Below, piece by piece: positions 44,801-55,092 of a stretch of 64,000 nt of DNA (its first letter is position 1; each line of letters begins with the position of its first letter). The DNA comes from GCA-2689995 sp964529325 (GTDB taxonomy: Bacteria; Fidelibacterota; Marinisomatia; SCGC-AAA003-L08; GCA-2689995), in NCBI GenBank assembly GCA_964529325.1, contig CAZGWH010000004.1, positions 1 to 64,000 of the forward strand, in the 5' to 3' direction. The translations under genes were made by a program, and so were the position numbers. The notes beneath the pieces are model-generated. The model saw only the letters and a list, made by a program, of their open reading frames with translations. It did no database searches and had not been told where the DNA came from.

Positions 44801-47800
44801 GCAGGAGCAGGGCCATATACAGAGGAAGTTTCAGTTATTACTTCAGAAAATTTAGATCCAATTTCAATAATTTCTTTACATGATGGTGATATTTTAATTG
44901 AAGAAGGTGTTGATTCGGTATTTAGAAAAATCCCGCATGATGGAAAAGGTGGTTTAAATCCAATCACTATTTATTTAGATGCTTCAATTTCTGAAGATAT
45001 GGATGAACCTCAAGATGAAATTCATTATAGTTGGAATTTATTAAATAATGATGCATTTATTGATTTCACAGACTCTGAAAGTGATTTTATTGAGTTTGTA
45101 GTTAGAAATCAATTTGATACCGATACGAATTATTACCAAATAGAATTAGTTGTAACAGATACATATTTTAGAGGTGTATGGAATGATGATGAATTAAATA
45201 TTATCCCAGACCATAATATTGCAAGGGATACAGTGGTAATTGTAGTTGCACCTGAGGTAAATAATGCACCTCATTCTGCAATAATGGTTGAATATGGTGA
45301 TTATAATGAATCAAATTCGATTGAAAATAGTTTTTTTAATAATGAGCAAATTTTTAATTTAACTCCAGAAGAAATATTCAGCTATATTTCATTAGATCCA
45401 GAATTATTAGCTGAATTTTACCCCTATTTATGGATGCCTCCACATGATGGTCAACCAGGGACAGATTGGGCAAAAATTGGATTTAGAGGTGCTGGTGAAT
45501 TTATTTATGAAAGTGGTGTGGTTTTAAATAATGGCTATATGGATTATAATGAATTTGGCGAAGAAATGGAAGATTGGATTGATATTGATATGGATGGTCG
45601 ATGGACTTCAGCTTCTTATGACCCTGATGATTATCCACCATTTACCGATATTGAACATTGGGGTGTAGATACGGTTCCTCAAGGAGGGCTACATGACACC
45701 TTATATTTTGAATGGATATTAGGCCAAGAACCAGAAATCATTCAACCTGATTACCCACCAATTGGAATCTATAATGAGGGTGATGGCTTTATAGATAATA
45801 ATGGAAATGGCGTTTGGGATGCTGGTGATCCATTTACACAGAAAAATATTACTTTATACCGTCAACCTGGAGTATATGAAATTAGTTTAGTGATTCGGGA
45901 TGATTATAATTATAAAGATACCAGCAGTTTTACAATAAATGTTTTACCCGAGTTTAATAGGTTACCAAATGTTAGACTAGGTAATTTCTTTAATGACCGA
46001 TTAAGCTATCATTTACCAGAAGGTGAATCTACTTATCATATTGAATTTCCTCTAGATACAACAGGGTGTGTGAGTTGGTTTTTAGATCAAGGTACAAATG
46101 AAGAGCATTCGAGTTGTGGCTATCCATTTGGTACAATTATTAGTGAGCCATTTATAGATGTAAATGGAGATAATGTTTATAATGAAGGTGAGTTTTATAC
46201 AGAATTATATGGAAATGGTCAATGGGACGGAGCATTATTATCTATTTATGATTCTGATACAATTGCTGAAAATAATGGTTATTTTGATACCTTATTGATT
46301 CATGATATATTTGATGAAGATTTTTGGATGGAAAATGATCAAGAAATTCATGATGAACTACAATATCAATGGTATGTTGATGGTATTTTAAGAGGTACGA
46401 ATGAAGCATTTGATTATGATTTAGATATTGGTACCCATGAAATTGTAGTTGATGTAATAGATCCATATGGTAATTTTGAAAATATGAAATCTTCTGATAC
46501 AGTTACAGTTCATATTAGCTTAGAACCTTCACCTGCACCGATTAATGCTTCCGATACAGATTTAACTGAAGATTTATATTTTATTGAATTAAATTGGCTT
46601 GAATCTGAATTTAATGATAATAATGATATATTTGGGATTGAAAGTGATAATTGGCCAGAAGGATTTCCACAAATAGATGAAAATGCACATATTGCTTCTG
46701 AATATTTGATTTTTAGAAAAGGACCAAATACGGGTAGTAGTTATGTTCCTCACGCAAATCTTGTAGTTGATGAGCCAACGGACTTTTTCTTTAGTAGTGA
46801 TTATGGAGATAATGGAAGACAGCAATTTTATTATTTTGATAATGGATTAATACCAGGAGAAGAATATTGTTATAAAATTTCTCCTGTAAATAGTCATGGC
46901 CTAACTGGTTTATCAATGATTTGTGGTGAAAATTGCGGAGAACAAAATGCAGATAGTCCAGGTGAAATTTGTATTGAAACTGTTGATAGGTTTAATCTTT
47001 CTTTAAATAATTTTGTTAAACCTCATATTATCGAATCAAATGAATATGATTCAATCAGTTATCAAATTGGAAATAATGAATTACAATATATTGAGTCAAA
47101 TCAGGAATATATTGAAATTACAGAATATTTAGATTGTATTGATTATAAGGGTATATGGAATGTTGAAACTCAATCATGTAAACTCGACCCAAGACCATTT
47201 TTAAAACAAATTAAAGTTGCATATCAAAGTAATCAAATGAATGGGAGTATGGATTGGGTTGATTTAACTTCTATTTTATATGAAGAAGATGAGAATATTG
47301 ATTCCTTTAATGTGTTTTTAGATATTGATGCAGATGGAGAAGTAAACCAATTAATAGATGTTCAAATACCCCACGGACATATTCAATATGAAATTAATGA
47401 TTTAAACCAAAATGTAGTTATGTATGCACAGGATGGTAACTATATTGATGATAACCTTTATAATGATTTCTTTATTGAATCTGGTGGTAATTTTGGAAAT
47501 AATGTAATTAATGATGATATTTATTTCCGATTTTTATTATGTGATCATGGTGATTATTATGGTAATAATGGGCAATGTGATACAGCTTTTACTTCAAGTC
47601 CATTAATATTAACAGATACAACCTTAGTATTTCCATTTTGGTCATTAGATGAAAATGAAAATTTAGATGACCCATTTGAAAATAATAGCGGTTCTGCTGG
47701 TGCTCGATTTATGTTAGGATATCCGTTTGATGTTTCAGGAAATGGAATTGGATTGAATGCATTATTTGGTCAATATTTTGTTGATTCTGAAATTTTAGAA

Positions 47801-49516
47801 AATGAATTTATTGATGAATGGTTATTATTAAACCAATCAGGAAACACGATTGGTCAAATTGAAACAGGCCGGTCTAATATTTTATGGTTAAAATATCCGA
47901 ACATTTTCAGGTTTAGTGGTGAAATTGTAAAGAAAAAATCTGTTTTAATAAAAGAGGGTTGGAATTTATTAGCAAATCCATTGGTGGCAACAGTTCATAA
48001 ACGCTCTCTTAAATTTACAGACCCGAATGATATTAATAATTGTTCAGGATTTTCAACTGAAGAAAGTTGTATTGGGAATAATGGATGTGTTTGGGATGAA
48101 TTATTAGTTACAACAGAAGATGATTATGTTTGTAAATCAATTATAACATGGGATGATGCCATAAATTTAAAAATAATTTCACCTACAATTAATACTTGGA
48201 ATTCAAAAACAAATAGTTATCAAGAAATTGAATTTATTGAACCATTTCATGGATTTTGGTTACAAGTGGGTGATTTAAATTTAGATGGATTAATAATTGA
48301 AAATAATTTTGACCCTAATAATCGATATGAGATTTATTATGAACCATCTGATGAACCAGATATTGAAACGAATCCAGATCCGACTGAAAGTAATTTAGTT
48401 TGGGATTTTAAATTTGCTATGAAACCACAGCGAAATGATGGTGCTTTGGGTAATCAATACGGTGGTGATTATGTGAAAATAGGTATTGTTGATGCAAATA
48501 ATGAAAGTGATGGATTTGTATTTGGTGAAGATGAACATAATATAAAAAGTTTTCAAGTATCTTATCCAGGTGACTTATATATTCAAAGAGTTGATTGGGC
48601 TGACTCAAGTTTAACTCCTGATAATTTGAGATTCTATAAGGATTATAGAGAGGTGAAACCTGCTCAATGGTTTGATGGTGCTGATAACGATACGCCTTGT
48701 GATGAAATACCTTTTGCACTAGAGTGCCAAGATGCACCTACATGTATTTGGGATGATGAAGGGGCTGAATGTAATAGCAATGATCAGGGAGCTTATGTTT
48801 GGAAATTAACCTCAGTAATTGTGAATGCGAGTAATGTAAGTCATCAAAATCTTGATAATTGGAGTGTGAAATTTGAATGGGATATTAATCAAGCAAATAG
48901 AGCATTTACTGATATTCCGAATATTCCTCAGGATGATATAAATACACCATTTGAAAAAGAAGCTGTTTTCGAATTAAGATATCCTATAATGGAAGTTGAT
49001 GAAGATGGGGCGAATCCAACATTGGCAGATTGGGGAACAAAAGATTTATTGGTAGATCCTGGAGTGGGCTGTGAACCATCGAGTCCTGAATTAGTTTGTA
49101 TAGAAATTCCTTACAATGATATGTTAAAATTGGAAAACATGTCAATTGAGGATACATATACTTGGAATATTAAATTAGTTTTAGGATATGATATTGAAGA
49201 CAATTTATTAGGTCAAGAAGAAAGCCTAACAGATTTAGGATTACCAAAGCAATTTGAATTTGGAAATGCATATCCAAATCCATTTAACCCTTCAACAACA
49301 TTTGATTTTGCACTTCCACGGCCTGTAGAAGTAAAGATTGAAGTATTTAATGTATTAGGCCAAAAAGTAAAAATATTAAAAGATGCTGAATTAATGAGTG
49401 CGGGCTATCACTCCCTCACATTTGATGGATATAATTTATCAAGTGGTGTATATCTTATTAACGCAGAATTAGGAAATAATTATAGACGAGTCCAAAAAAT
49501 AATATTATTTAAATAA
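41864..49516 (+). CDS. Giant surface protein 3: largest of the tandem, sorting domain
   Basis: The protein has 2550 residues from ATG 41864, with TAGG a few bases upstream; the signal peptide proper (MKNKITKLLLTLILFSFG) begins at a second ATG, 41960, which is an alternative start. A beta domain related to those of proteins 1 and 2 (VCVGWTYY) and a cysteine unit, GCEDPNAFNVNFSATAPC, open the mature protein. Fibronectin-III-like and PHDG units (IPHDGKGGLNP, PPHDGQPGTDW) alternate with calcium-loop motifs such as GNGVWDPNEPFTDSNNNGTW. An EGWNLLANP domain near the C-terminus and sorting domain AYPNPFNPSTTF (from about 2465), ending KIILFK, close it. It follows protein 2 by 6 nt. Confidence 0.85.
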   Translation: MNLNIKNINKLQITQNAFNHFNPNRKLNKLNFMKNKITKLLLTLILFSFGFSQMWHEHPATEIKFYETASTHTIYIENVRIDDFNASIAIYEGGDAPAGDLDELLNPENPDEADAIFIYYNPNAGTSVCVGWTYYHKNSLDKTVLRVFGNDLNANNPIEIDLYPGQNASGDLFTFKLYDADSNEFGDVDLLPGTIDFPLSPFSHGSQQNVNSLEGNNVFGCEDPNAFNVNFSATAPCQENDSDCQSCGYSIYEFYPININIGLDTNEDVDCNLSTEQGNDITIHWNEPESIIDTTEGFEYIYIIEDLTFAGSDTVVGQTSYTVEDKYDWGAEVTIEVYAWNGYVGQDQIASQSVRQSATIQLCDEPLPNQPQNFSLTGLEGSIELTWNAPDNGHANSYMIYREDSLNDQILFIEETDYLFYNDFNLDANREFSYFVKAVNGFGVEGEPTNILSAKTIEMNNVQNYQLRVGLQSIELNWDAPESYGDDSAYLYSVYRWINNGQELCDPESETSCYDDDTGICDGDSEITNQFDCELSGREWIYTHQCVYYEYYFENDGYGNEQVQTVWNDDNGDGLYQEEEAGEPMYRCRTNIPVQPSDISQNKIIIDDNLDDTQYYCYSVVAQHFLGESQHSQIICGKPQPLFNWQIDIDVELEVSNTFSIYDTTNILGSSGGNGVWDPNEPFTDSNNNGTWDINEEYIDLGASDGYDPRFDFPEPMTPPNQWVQLYFPHENEGMWENNFNLSKFTQDIRELEYYQSNPRTWIGQIVTDSPGELKISFDIKTEVDSLSNVDEDTLKFFTFIRGDFVEDPVMVLDKLVIDGHSGVHMENGSCPLTLDGNENELCNETIDELFVDSMDTVQFAITVGYKKPSPRQGLTAIGGYRQINLFWDEPDNCCSTDDGIFPPENYDIFRNMIIFGEDSTNSMIKDGLEQELYVDRGFDISVNDDWFNTEYELQQFGPDPRRLLDETQYFYNIRGINVAGAGPYTEEVSVITSENLDPISIISLHDGDILIEEGVDSVFRKIPHDGKGGLNPITIYLDASISEDMDEPQDEIHYSWNLLNNDAFIDFTDSESDFIEFVVRNQFDTDTNYYQIELVVTDTYFRGVWNDDELNIIPDHNIARDTVVIVVAPEVNNAPHSAIMVEYGDYNESNSIENSFFNNEQIFNLTPEEIFSYISLDPELLAEFYPYLWMPPHDGQPGTDWAKIGFRGAGEFIYESGVVLNNGYMDYNEFGEEMEDWIDIDMDGRWTSASYDPDDYPPFTDIEHWGVDTVPQGGLHDTLYFEWILGQEPEIIQPDYPPIGIYNEGDGFIDNNGNGVWDAGDPFTQKNITLYRQPGVYEISLVIRDDYNYKDTSSFTINVLPEFNRLPNVRLGNFFNDRLSYHLPEGESTYHIEFPLDTTGCVSWFLDQGTNEEHSSCGYPFGTIISEPFIDVNGDNVYNEGEFYTELYGNGQWDGALLSIYDSDTIAENNGYFDTLLIHDIFDEDFWMENDQEIHDELQYQWYVDGILRGTNEAFDYDLDIGTHEIVVDVIDPYGNFENMKSSDTVTVHISLEPSPAPINASDTDLTEDLYFIELNWLESEFNDNNDIFGIESDNWPEGFPQIDENAHIASEYLIFRKGPNTGSSYVPHANLVVDEPTDFFFSSDYGDNGRQQFYYFDNGLIPGEEYCYKISPVNSHGLTGLSMICGENCGEQNADSPGEICIETVDRFNLSLNNFVKPHIIESNEYDSISYQIGNNELQYIESNQEYIEITEYLDCIDYKGIWNVETQSCKLDPRPFLKQIKVAYQSNQMNGSMDWVDLTSILYEEDENIDSFNVFLDIDADGEVNQLIDVQIPHGHIQYEINDLNQNVVMYAQDGNYIDDNLYNDFFIESGGNFGNNVINDDIYFRFLLCDHGDYYGNNGQCDTAFTSSPLILTDTTLVFPFWSLDENENLDDPFENNSGSAGARFMLGYPFDVSGNGIGLNALFGQYFVDSEILENEFIDEWLLLNQSGNTIGQIETGRSNILWLKYPNIFRFSGEIVKKKSVLIKEGWNLLANPLVATVHKRSLKFTDPNDINNCSGFSTEESCIGNNGCVWDELLVTTEDDYVCKSIITWDDAINLKIISPTINTWNSKTNSYQEIEFIEPFHGFWLQVGDLNLDGLIIENNFDPNNRYEIYYEPSDEPDIETNPDPTESNLVWDFKFAMKPQRNDGALGNQYGGDYVKIGIVDANNESDGFVFGEDEHNIKSFQVSYPGDLYIQRVDWADSSLTPDNLRFYKDYREVKPAQWFDGADNDTPCDEIPFALECQDAPTCIWDDEGAECNSNDQGAYVWKLTSVIVNASNVSHQNLDNWSVKFEWDINQANRAFTDIPNIPQDDINTPFEKEAVFELRYPIMEVDEDGANPTLADWGTKDLLVDPGVGCEPSSPELVCIEIPYNDMLKLENMSIEDTYTWNIKLVLGYDIEDNLLGQEESLTDLGLPKQFEFGNAYPNPFNPSTTFDFALPRPVEVKIEVFNVLGQKVKILKDAELMSAGYHSLTFDGYNLSSGVYLINAELGNNYRRVQKIILFK

Positions 49517-49523
49517 TATTATT
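49498..49523. repeat. Perfect 26-bp AT palindrome over a stop codon
   Basis: AATAATATTATTT and AAATAATATTATT (49498-49510 and 49511-49523) are exact complements with no loop, and the TAA stop at 49514-49516 lies inside. It may form a weak cruciform or mRNA end structure after the 18-kb operon. In AT-rich DNA such a palindrome could arise by chance. Confidence 0.35.
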
Positions 49524-49654
49524 CAAACACATTACCTTATTTTATACGCTTGGATAAAGTTGTTTTATCTTGGTAAATTTACAACTGTTGTATTTTCCTA
49601 AATTGAGTAAAATACTACGCTTTAAATTTGAATAAATTATAAGTAAAGGGACAT

Positions 49655-51412
49655 GTGGGCTTGAAAAAGATATTTACCCTGTTTTTCACTATTTTTCTAA
49701 TTAGTTGTGGGTTGTTTGATGACCCTGATGAATCGAAAGCAAGTGAACTCCAAAATACATTAGAAGATAATCTCCAAGGTCAAAAAGGTGATTATGAAGA
49801 TTATTTTTATCCACTACATAAAAAACTTGATTTAAAATATACGACTAATTTAAATCCTGAACTTAATAATAGTGATACATTAAATCTACAAACTTTTCCA
49901 GAGTATTTACTCTATATTTCTCCAGACTCTACTGCTTATCAGTCATTAATGTATGATATTAATAGTGAAGAATTTGTTACTTTTTCTGAAGTTGTGAATG
50001 ATGACACTACCTTATCGAGTACAATTGTTGTTTCTTCACCCAAACATAAAGACTATTCAACATTTGAATGGGACTCTTCAATAAATAGATACCGAGGTGC
50101 TCAAGATGTAGACCATAAATCCTGTGAAGATTCTTCAATTGATGATCAATTTGGTGATTGTCTTTCAGTGGAATATATTGGTGATTTTAATTTTGATCAA
50201 ACTGAAAACCTAATTCAAGTGGAAGATCCATTTGTATTTAATAAAACAATTAAAGTGATAGACAATATTTCAAATTCTATTTATTCTTATTTAGATTTAT
50301 CAGATTTTGATACTACTCTTGTTGAAGTTTGTGAACCAGATAGTGTTTGGATTTCTGAGGATTCAGTAAGAGTTGATTGTGATGCCTACCAAGATTACAT
50401 TATTTATGAATACAAATTTGGAGTGTTGGCTGAAGATTCTATAATGTTTTGGAATATCACTGAAAACGATACGATAATTGGTGAGCTACCAAATAATGTA
50501 TTAATTGATATTAATGGTGATACAATCAGAACTTTTGTACCAGATGAATCTTATACATTGATGGATGGCTCTGTGGTTACTCCTGTTAATTGGGTCACTT
50601 TAAAAGATACCGTTATCAAGCCATATACTGATTATAAAGAAATAAATATGTTATTAGAAAATCATATTATTGATGAATTAACTGATGACCAATATTTTTA
50701 TAATATTATGAAAACAAATGTAGGCTGGATGAATAATGGTTTAGAATTAAATACATCTGATTATTTTATTTATAGAAATGATGCTGATGCTATATACGAA
50801 CTTGTATATCCAAGTTATTTTAATTATTATGGCGGTGTTTGGGATGACCAAAATGAAGTTTTTCATGATAATGGATGGACACCACATTCGGGTAATATGG
50901 ATTCTATTTTATTTTATCTGCCTTTTAGAGATGGTGAAGTGGTAGAGCATGAATATTCTTCAACATTTAATGATTCTACAAATGGTAATTCAGCAGTTTA
51001 TAATATTCAAACTTCATATAAAGTTGATTATGGCGATGAATTATTTTTTAATAATTTAGAAGTAAATGGAAATACCTTTAGTGATACTACTTTAGTGGAT
51101 ATATTTAAAATTACAAAATTCGCATCAATGACAATGGTTGGAAGTGGTGTGAAATATAATGAAGAACAAATTTATTGGGTTGCACATGATCTTGGAATTG
51201 TAAAACAACAAATAAATTATAGTTGGGGTGATTATGAAATGGTGCTTGGCCAAGAATGGATAATGAATCGATATAATGAATCTGAAGCATCGCCAAGTAT
51301 GATATTTAATAATTTAAATGGGCTTGCAAATGCGCTTGGAGAAGAGAAGTTTATTCCAAAAAAATCATCTGGAATTGTTAAATTTGCTCCGGCATATAGA
51401 AAAGGTTTTTAA
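49655..51412 (+). CDS. Large lipoprotein of unknown function
   Basis: The protein has 585 residues from GTG 49655 with AAAGGGA just upstream; TTG 49661 is an equally possible start. The signal peptide ends in a lipobox, FLISCGLF. The mature part is acidic, rich in Asp, Tyr and Ser, and looks like an all-beta surface protein, with no family I recognise. It lies 3 bases before a TonB-dependent receptor gene, an arrangement like SusD-type partner lipoproteins, but no SusD helices are seen. It could be a partner or surface lid of the receptor; that is inference. Confidence 0.75.
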   Translation: MGLKKIFTLFFTIFLISCGLFDDPDESKASELQNTLEDNLQGQKGDYEDYFYPLHKKLDLKYTTNLNPELNNSDTLNLQTFPEYLLYISPDSTAYQSLMYDINSEEFVTFSEVVNDDTTLSSTIVVSSPKHKDYSTFEWDSSINRYRGAQDVDHKSCEDSSIDDQFGDCLSVEYIGDFNFDQTENLIQVEDPFVFNKTIKVIDNISNSIYSYLDLSDFDTTLVEVCEPDSVWISEDSVRVDCDAYQDYIIYEYKFGVLAEDSIMFWNITENDTIIGELPNNVLIDINGDTIRTFVPDESYTLMDGSVVTPVNWVTLKDTVIKPYTDYKEINMLLENHIIDELTDDQYFYNIMKTNVGWMNNGLELNTSDYFIYRNDADAIYELVYPSYFNYYGGVWDDQNEVFHDNGWTPHSGNMDSILFYLPFRDGEVVEHEYSSTFNDSTNGNSAVYNIQTSYKVDYGDELFFNNLEVNGNTFSDTTLVDIFKITKFASMTMVGSGVKYNEEQIYWVAHDLGIVKQQINYSWGDYEMVLGQEWIMNRYNESEASPSMIFNNLNGLANALGEEKFIPKKSSGIVKFAPAYRKGF

Positions 51413-51414
51413 AT

Positions 51415-54400
51415 ATGAAATTTATTAGATTTTTTAGTATTTTAATTTTTATAAGCTCACTTATAATTGCAGGTACTGATGGGACAATTAGAGGTAGGGT
51501 CATTGATGAAAAAGGAGAAGGAATTCCTGGTACTCAAGTTTACATTCCGGGTACATCTTTTGGTGCAATGACAGATGTTGAAGGGAATTATTATATTTTA
51601 AATGTTCCTGTTGGTGAATATGATATAGTTTTTTCTATGATAGGTTATCGACAACATAGTGTAAAAAACATTTCAGTTGTAATGGATCAAACACAATGGT
51701 TAAATATTAAATTGCAAATTGAAAGTATATCTGGTGAAGAAGTTATTGTTGAAGCTCAAAGAGAAATGGTAGAACATGATGTGACTGGTTCTAAACAAAC
51801 TATATCGGGTGATGCAATTAAAGCTCTTCCTTTAAAAGATGTAAGTGAATTATTTTCTTTACAGTCGGGTGTTGTAAAAGTTGAAAGTCGTCAGCAAGGA
51901 ATTCCAGGACACGAAGAAAGAGGGCTTGAAGAAGTGCATGTGCGTGGTGGGCGATCTGGTGAAATTGGATATATGATTGATGGAATGTATATTAAAAATC
52001 CAATTTTTGGTGGTATTGGTTCTGCAACTCGATTAAATCTTTTTGCAATAAGAGAATTTGATTTTCAAACTGGTGGATTTTCTGCGGAATATGGCGATGC
52101 AATGTCGGCAGTTTCAAATTTTCATACGGCTAAAGGTGATGATGAGCTGACATTAAAGTTTAAGTACGAGACAAGCTCACTTGGTAGTGCATATGATAAG
52201 GCAAAGGGATATAATGATTATAACTTTGGATTAGGTGGTCGAGTTCCTGTTCCAGAAACAGCAGGGAAATTATATTATTGGGTATCTGGACAGCTGACAA
52301 GTTCAAATTATCAAGTGTTAGAATTTGATGATTTAATATTTAAGAAAAATGATCCTGGAAATAGAGAAAATCTTGAAAATATGGTTCAACCATTTGATGT
52401 TAATTCGGGTTTACAAGTTTTTGGATTTGAAAATACAAATGATATTTTCACTAAATTAACATATAATCCTACAAATAGTATTCGAACAAATTTTTCCTAC
52501 TGGCAAGTAAATAATCACCGAAAACGGTTTGATCCTTCATATCAATATTGGAATGAAGGACAAAATGAACTATTTAGAGATACAAAACGATTTTACTTTG
52601 AGTTTAACCACTCCATAAGCCCTAAAACATTTTATAACTTAAGATTGTCACATTTCAGGCAAGACCAATTTCAAGGCGTAAGATGGGCTGATAGTGATAA
52701 TGATGGTTACCCCGATTGGTTTGAATGGAGTCATTCAGCAGGGAATCGACCATATTCAGACCCGTATGACGCTGAAATTATACCGCATGAAGTAGATCAA
52801 GGAAATATTATTTATCCTAAGCAGGATGATAAAAGTGGATGGTATGTAGGTGCACCTGTTATTGGTAATTATGATTGGTCATCAACCGAAGATTGGGATG
52901 ATGACAATGGTGATGGGATTCATGATCAAGGCGAATCATTTACTGATTGTGGTGTAAATGATGAAGGTAGTATTGTTTGTATGGAATGTCATTATAATTC
53001 GAGTATAAATAATTATGAATGTTATAATGATCTTGGAAATATATCAACATCATTTGGTAATGGTTTTTGGGATGAACCTGTTTTATTAAAAGAAGCAATA
53101 AATAGAGATGGCTCTACTTGGTTGACTCCTGAAATGTATGTGAATTATAGCCAGTTTTTTGATAGATCGTTTCATCGTGATAATTTGATGTATGATACAT
53201 ATCAATTTATGGATGAGGGTGGTAGTTTAGATATTGAATCTTATAATGATTTTGTATATGAAAATTATGATAGTCTTTATTATTTTGGATGGAATGAGTT
53301 TAAAGCATTTGGAGGAAGTGATTATTATTATAATGAAACTACAACTTTTACAAATGAATTAAAATTTGATATTACATCTCAAATAACAGACAAATGGAAA
53401 GCTCGTCTAGGTATTAGTTATAAATCACATCTAATTGAGTATTACGAAGTTCAAGCTCCATACAGAGCAAGGCCAATAGTCGAAGATTTTTCAGAAGATT
53501 ATAAAGATTTTGGGGCCGATAATTTATTAGCTCAAGATTATACAATAAATGAATGGGTTGAAATATTCGGAATCACTCCTGATGAATGGATGGAGCAAAA
53601 TAATTTAGATAGTGATGGTGACGGATTAAGTGATAATGAATTTTATGAAGTAAGGTCTTCTGGAAATATGTTAGTATATCCTGATGCAGGTGAAAATAAT
53701 GGGTTGTGGGATACTGGAGAAGAATACTTTGATTTAAATAATAATAATACTTTTGATAGAGGTCGAGAACCACAAGAAATTTCATTTTATTTAAATAATA
53801 CAATTGAAGTTCCTTGGATGGTAATTAATGCAGGTGTTCGAGTTGATATGGTAAATTATAATACTCGGCTTTGGGCAGACCCAGCAGGGAATATATCTCC
53901 ATATACCCCATATTTTTATTTAGATGCAAATACAGATGGAAATTGGGATGAAGATTCTTTTAATGATTATGGTTTAGATGGTGTTGCAAATACTGAAGAT
54001 TCTGGTGAAAACAATGGTGTTAGAGATGTTGATTCTTATGGTAATTATATTGAAGAATTATCAGAACCACTATTAGATGATTCATTTAATTCTAAAGCAA
54101 ATGTATTATTTACAAATACATCATTTCTTTATAAAATTAGCCCAAGATTAGGATTTAGTCATGTTATTACCGATAAATCTAATTTTACATTTAATTATGG
54201 GGTTTATTATCAAAATCCAATTTATCGAAATGTATTTATTAATACAGGTCAATTAGAAGATCCGACGGCAATATTTGAACAATCTCTTCCTTTGGTTGGA
54301 AATGCAACTATGACTGCAAGCCGATCTATTATTTATGAATTTGGAGTTAATGTTCAGGTCGGAAGAAATTTTGCATATTCTGTAATTGGTTGGGCAAAAG

Positions 54401-55083
54401 ATATGGACCAAATGGCAACTACTGAACAAAAGAACTTTGGAGTGTATAAGTATAATGTGTTTAGAAATTATGATTATGGTTCTGCGAAAGGAATTGATTT
54501 AAATCTTGAACAACGCGGTAGAATGATTAATACAATGATTCAATATACATATTCAATTGCAAAAGCAAATAGATCTTATGATTGGGAGGCATATTCAAAA
54601 GTATCTACAGGTGAACCTGCCCCTACACAAGAGTATTTACAATCTTATGATAGAACACATGATATTACATTGACATTATATACAGTGCTTCCGTATGGAG
54701 TTCGTATGGGATTAACTAGTTTTTATCAATCAGGATATCCATATACACCTATTTTTTATTCAGGAACCCAAGTTGAAGAAGGTGCGAAGAATTCAGAACG
54801 TTCACCATCTTATAAAGATATGAATCTTTCATTTTCAAAATATATTCCACTTGGAAAAGCAAGACTTTCTTTAGGCGCATCAATTTATAATGTCTTGAAT
54901 ATTAAAAATGCGTTAGATATTTATTATACTACAGGTGACGCACTTGACCCTGGGCCTAAGGCATTAGAAAATGTTGGACTACCAGAAGATGGAGGAACAT
55001 TATCTAACTCTTTTTATGACACACCATGGAGGATTTATCCTCAAAGGCAAATCAATTTCCATGTTAAAATAGAATTTAAATAA
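51415..55083 (+). CDS. TonB-dependent outer-membrane receptor with carboxypeptidase-like N-terminal domain
   Basis: The protein has 1222 residues with a signal peptide (MKFIRFFSILIFISSLIIAG). A carboxypeptidase-regulatory-like domain (about 23-105; GTIRGRVIDEKGEGIPGTQV) is followed by the plug (about 110-260; ISGDAIKALPLKDVSELFSL, VHVRGGRSGEIGYMIDG) and a long beta-barrel ending KIEFK. Extracellular-loop segments hold calcium-loop motifs not usual in such receptors (DSDNDGYPDW, DDDNGDGIHD, DSDGDGLSD, DLNNNNTFD). It imports an unknown substrate across the outer membrane, powered by TonB. Genes for a lipoprotein before it and a large secreted protein and PorV-like protein after it are spaced by 3-15 nt, so they form one unit. 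Confidence 0.93.
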   Translation: MKFIRFFSILIFISSLIIAGTDGTIRGRVIDEKGEGIPGTQVYIPGTSFGAMTDVEGNYYILNVPVGEYDIVFSMIGYRQHSVKNISVVMDQTQWLNIKLQIESISGEEVIVEAQREMVEHDVTGSKQTISGDAIKALPLKDVSELFSLQSGVVKVESRQQGIPGHEERGLEEVHVRGGRSGEIGYMIDGMYIKNPIFGGIGSATRLNLFAIREFDFQTGGFSAEYGDAMSAVSNFHTAKGDDELTLKFKYETSSLGSAYDKAKGYNDYNFGLGGRVPVPETAGKLYYWVSGQLTSSNYQVLEFDDLIFKKNDPGNRENLENMVQPFDVNSGLQVFGFENTNDIFTKLTYNPTNSIRTNFSYWQVNNHRKRFDPSYQYWNEGQNELFRDTKRFYFEFNHSISPKTFYNLRLSHFRQDQFQGVRWADSDNDGYPDWFEWSHSAGNRPYSDPYDAEIIPHEVDQGNIIYPKQDDKSGWYVGAPVIGNYDWSSTEDWDDDNGDGIHDQGESFTDCGVNDEGSIVCMECHYNSSINNYECYNDLGNISTSFGNGFWDEPVLLKEAINRDGSTWLTPEMYVNYSQFFDRSFHRDNLMYDTYQFMDEGGSLDIESYNDFVYENYDSLYYFGWNEFKAFGGSDYYYNETTTFTNELKFDITSQITDKWKARLGISYKSHLIEYYEVQAPYRARPIVEDFSEDYKDFGADNLLAQDYTINEWVEIFGITPDEWMEQNNLDSDGDGLSDNEFYEVRSSGNMLVYPDAGENNGLWDTGEEYFDLNNNNTFDRGREPQEISFYLNNTIEVPWMVINAGVRVDMVNYNTRLWADPAGNISPYTPYFYLDANTDGNWDEDSFNDYGLDGVANTEDSGENNGVRDVDSYGNYIEELSEPLLDDSFNSKANVLFTNTSFLYKISPRLGFSHVITDKSNFTFNYGVYYQNPIYRNVFINTGQLEDPTAIFEQSLPLVGNATMTASRSIIYEFGVNVQVGRNFAYSVIGWAKDMDQMATTEQKNFGVYKYNVFRNYDYGSAKGIDLNLEQRGRMINTMIQYTYSIAKANRSYDWEAYSKVSTGEPAPTQEYLQSYDRTHDITLTLYTVLPYGVRMGLTSFYQSGYPYTPIFYSGTQVEEGAKNSERSPSYKDMNLSFSKYIPLGKARLSLGASIYNVLNIKNALDIYYTTGDALDPGPKALENVGLPEDGGTLSNSFYDTPWRIYPQRQINFHVKIEFK

Positions 55084-55092
55084 TAGAATAAT

